From an uncultured Planctomycetaceae bacterium (GTDB lineage Bacteria > Planctomycetota > Planctomycetia > Pirellulales > Pirellulaceae): DNA of 5,208 nucleotides. Positions 5,023-5,208 of the stretch are shown here, piece after piece. The notes below the pieces were generated by a model. That model worked only from the letters and a program-made list of their open reading frames with translations. It did no database searches and was not told the origin of the DNA. Each line of letters begins with the position of its first letter. Position 1 is the first letter of the stretch. The DNA lies in contig CAIYOB010000770.1 of NCBI GenBank assembly GCA_903927685.1, forward strand, positions 1 through 5,208, in the 5' to 3' direction. Both the position numbers and the translations under genes were made by a program.

Positions 5023-5208
5023 GGTCGGCAACCAGCACCGACAGATCCACGACCTCCAAAGCGAATTGCGGTAACTGCAGAAGGACCACCGTGATGGCCT
5101 TTCCGGGCCCCCGCGTGGTTCGCCGCGTTCGCCAGGCATGGGGCGCGCGGGGCTGGCTTGGCGCGGCCCCCTGGCGTTGATATCCTGGCGGGGTGGGCAG
5201 CATAGGCA
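5023..5208. other. Unassigned right flank of the IS66 element
   Basis: No gene can be assigned. The minus frame running into the element reads LEVVDLSVLVAD and is in phase with the nuclease-like frame left of the element (GDPDDPIIQQ), so it might be the missing 5' part of that gene. The plus frame reads HRQIHDLQSELR, coiled-coil-like, then a stop at 5072. Neither is convincing. A 7-bp inverted repeat, CGCCAGG/CCTGGCG, lies at 5130-5136 and 5170-5176 around a very GC-rich interior. Confidence 0.4.

Noticed and set aside
5019..5033. Small hairpin GGTTG/CAACC after the IS66 transposase as a terminator
   Set aside because: The stem has only five base pairs, no T-run follows, and it overlaps the IS66 end, so there is too little support.

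Overview
The window looks like a decayed, transposon-rich stretch of a GC-rich bacterial genome. A planctomycete is the best guess, because short CTTCAG/CTGAAG-centred palindromes and single-ORF IS66 and ISAzo13 elements are, from memory, common there. No rRNA, tRNA or housekeeping marker is present to confirm this.

Layout: 1-350 is intergenic DNA with palindromes arranged as one large imperfect inverted repeat. 449-1039 (minus) is an intact small HD-domain hydrolase of the RelA/SpoT/MESH1 type. Its start overlaps the 3' end of a histone-deacetylase-like (HDAC) gene, also on minus. That HDAC gene is cut in two by an ISAzo13-family element (1185-2092): the C-terminal 53 or so codons lie at 1017-1184 and the middle of the protein at 2093-2606. 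Removing the element and one copy of a 6-bp near-perfect flanking repeat restores the HDAC frame. The element keeps both terminal inverted repeats and a promoter, but its transposase has a 2-bp frameshift and has lost its catalytic centre.

Upstream of the HDAC remnant, near 2607, the sequence switches abruptly to the front part of a gene with a PD-(D/E)xK nuclease-like motif (minus, 2566-3111). The junction looks like a deletion that removed the 3' end of the nuclease-like gene and the 5' end of the HDAC gene. The nuclease-like frame stays open up to the left tip of an apparently intact IS66-family element (about 3179-5022, transposase on plus). The last 186 bases are unassigned.

The original minus-strand order therefore appears to have been nuclease-like gene, HDAC-like deacetylase, HD hydrolase, with the last two overlapping as in an operon. 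One deletion and one or two insertions broke the first two genes and left the HD gene intact. No wholly new system is evident. The most interesting points are this three-gene association, the non-autonomous ISAzo13 derivative with its apparent leaderless promoter, and the mirror-symmetric palindrome cluster.
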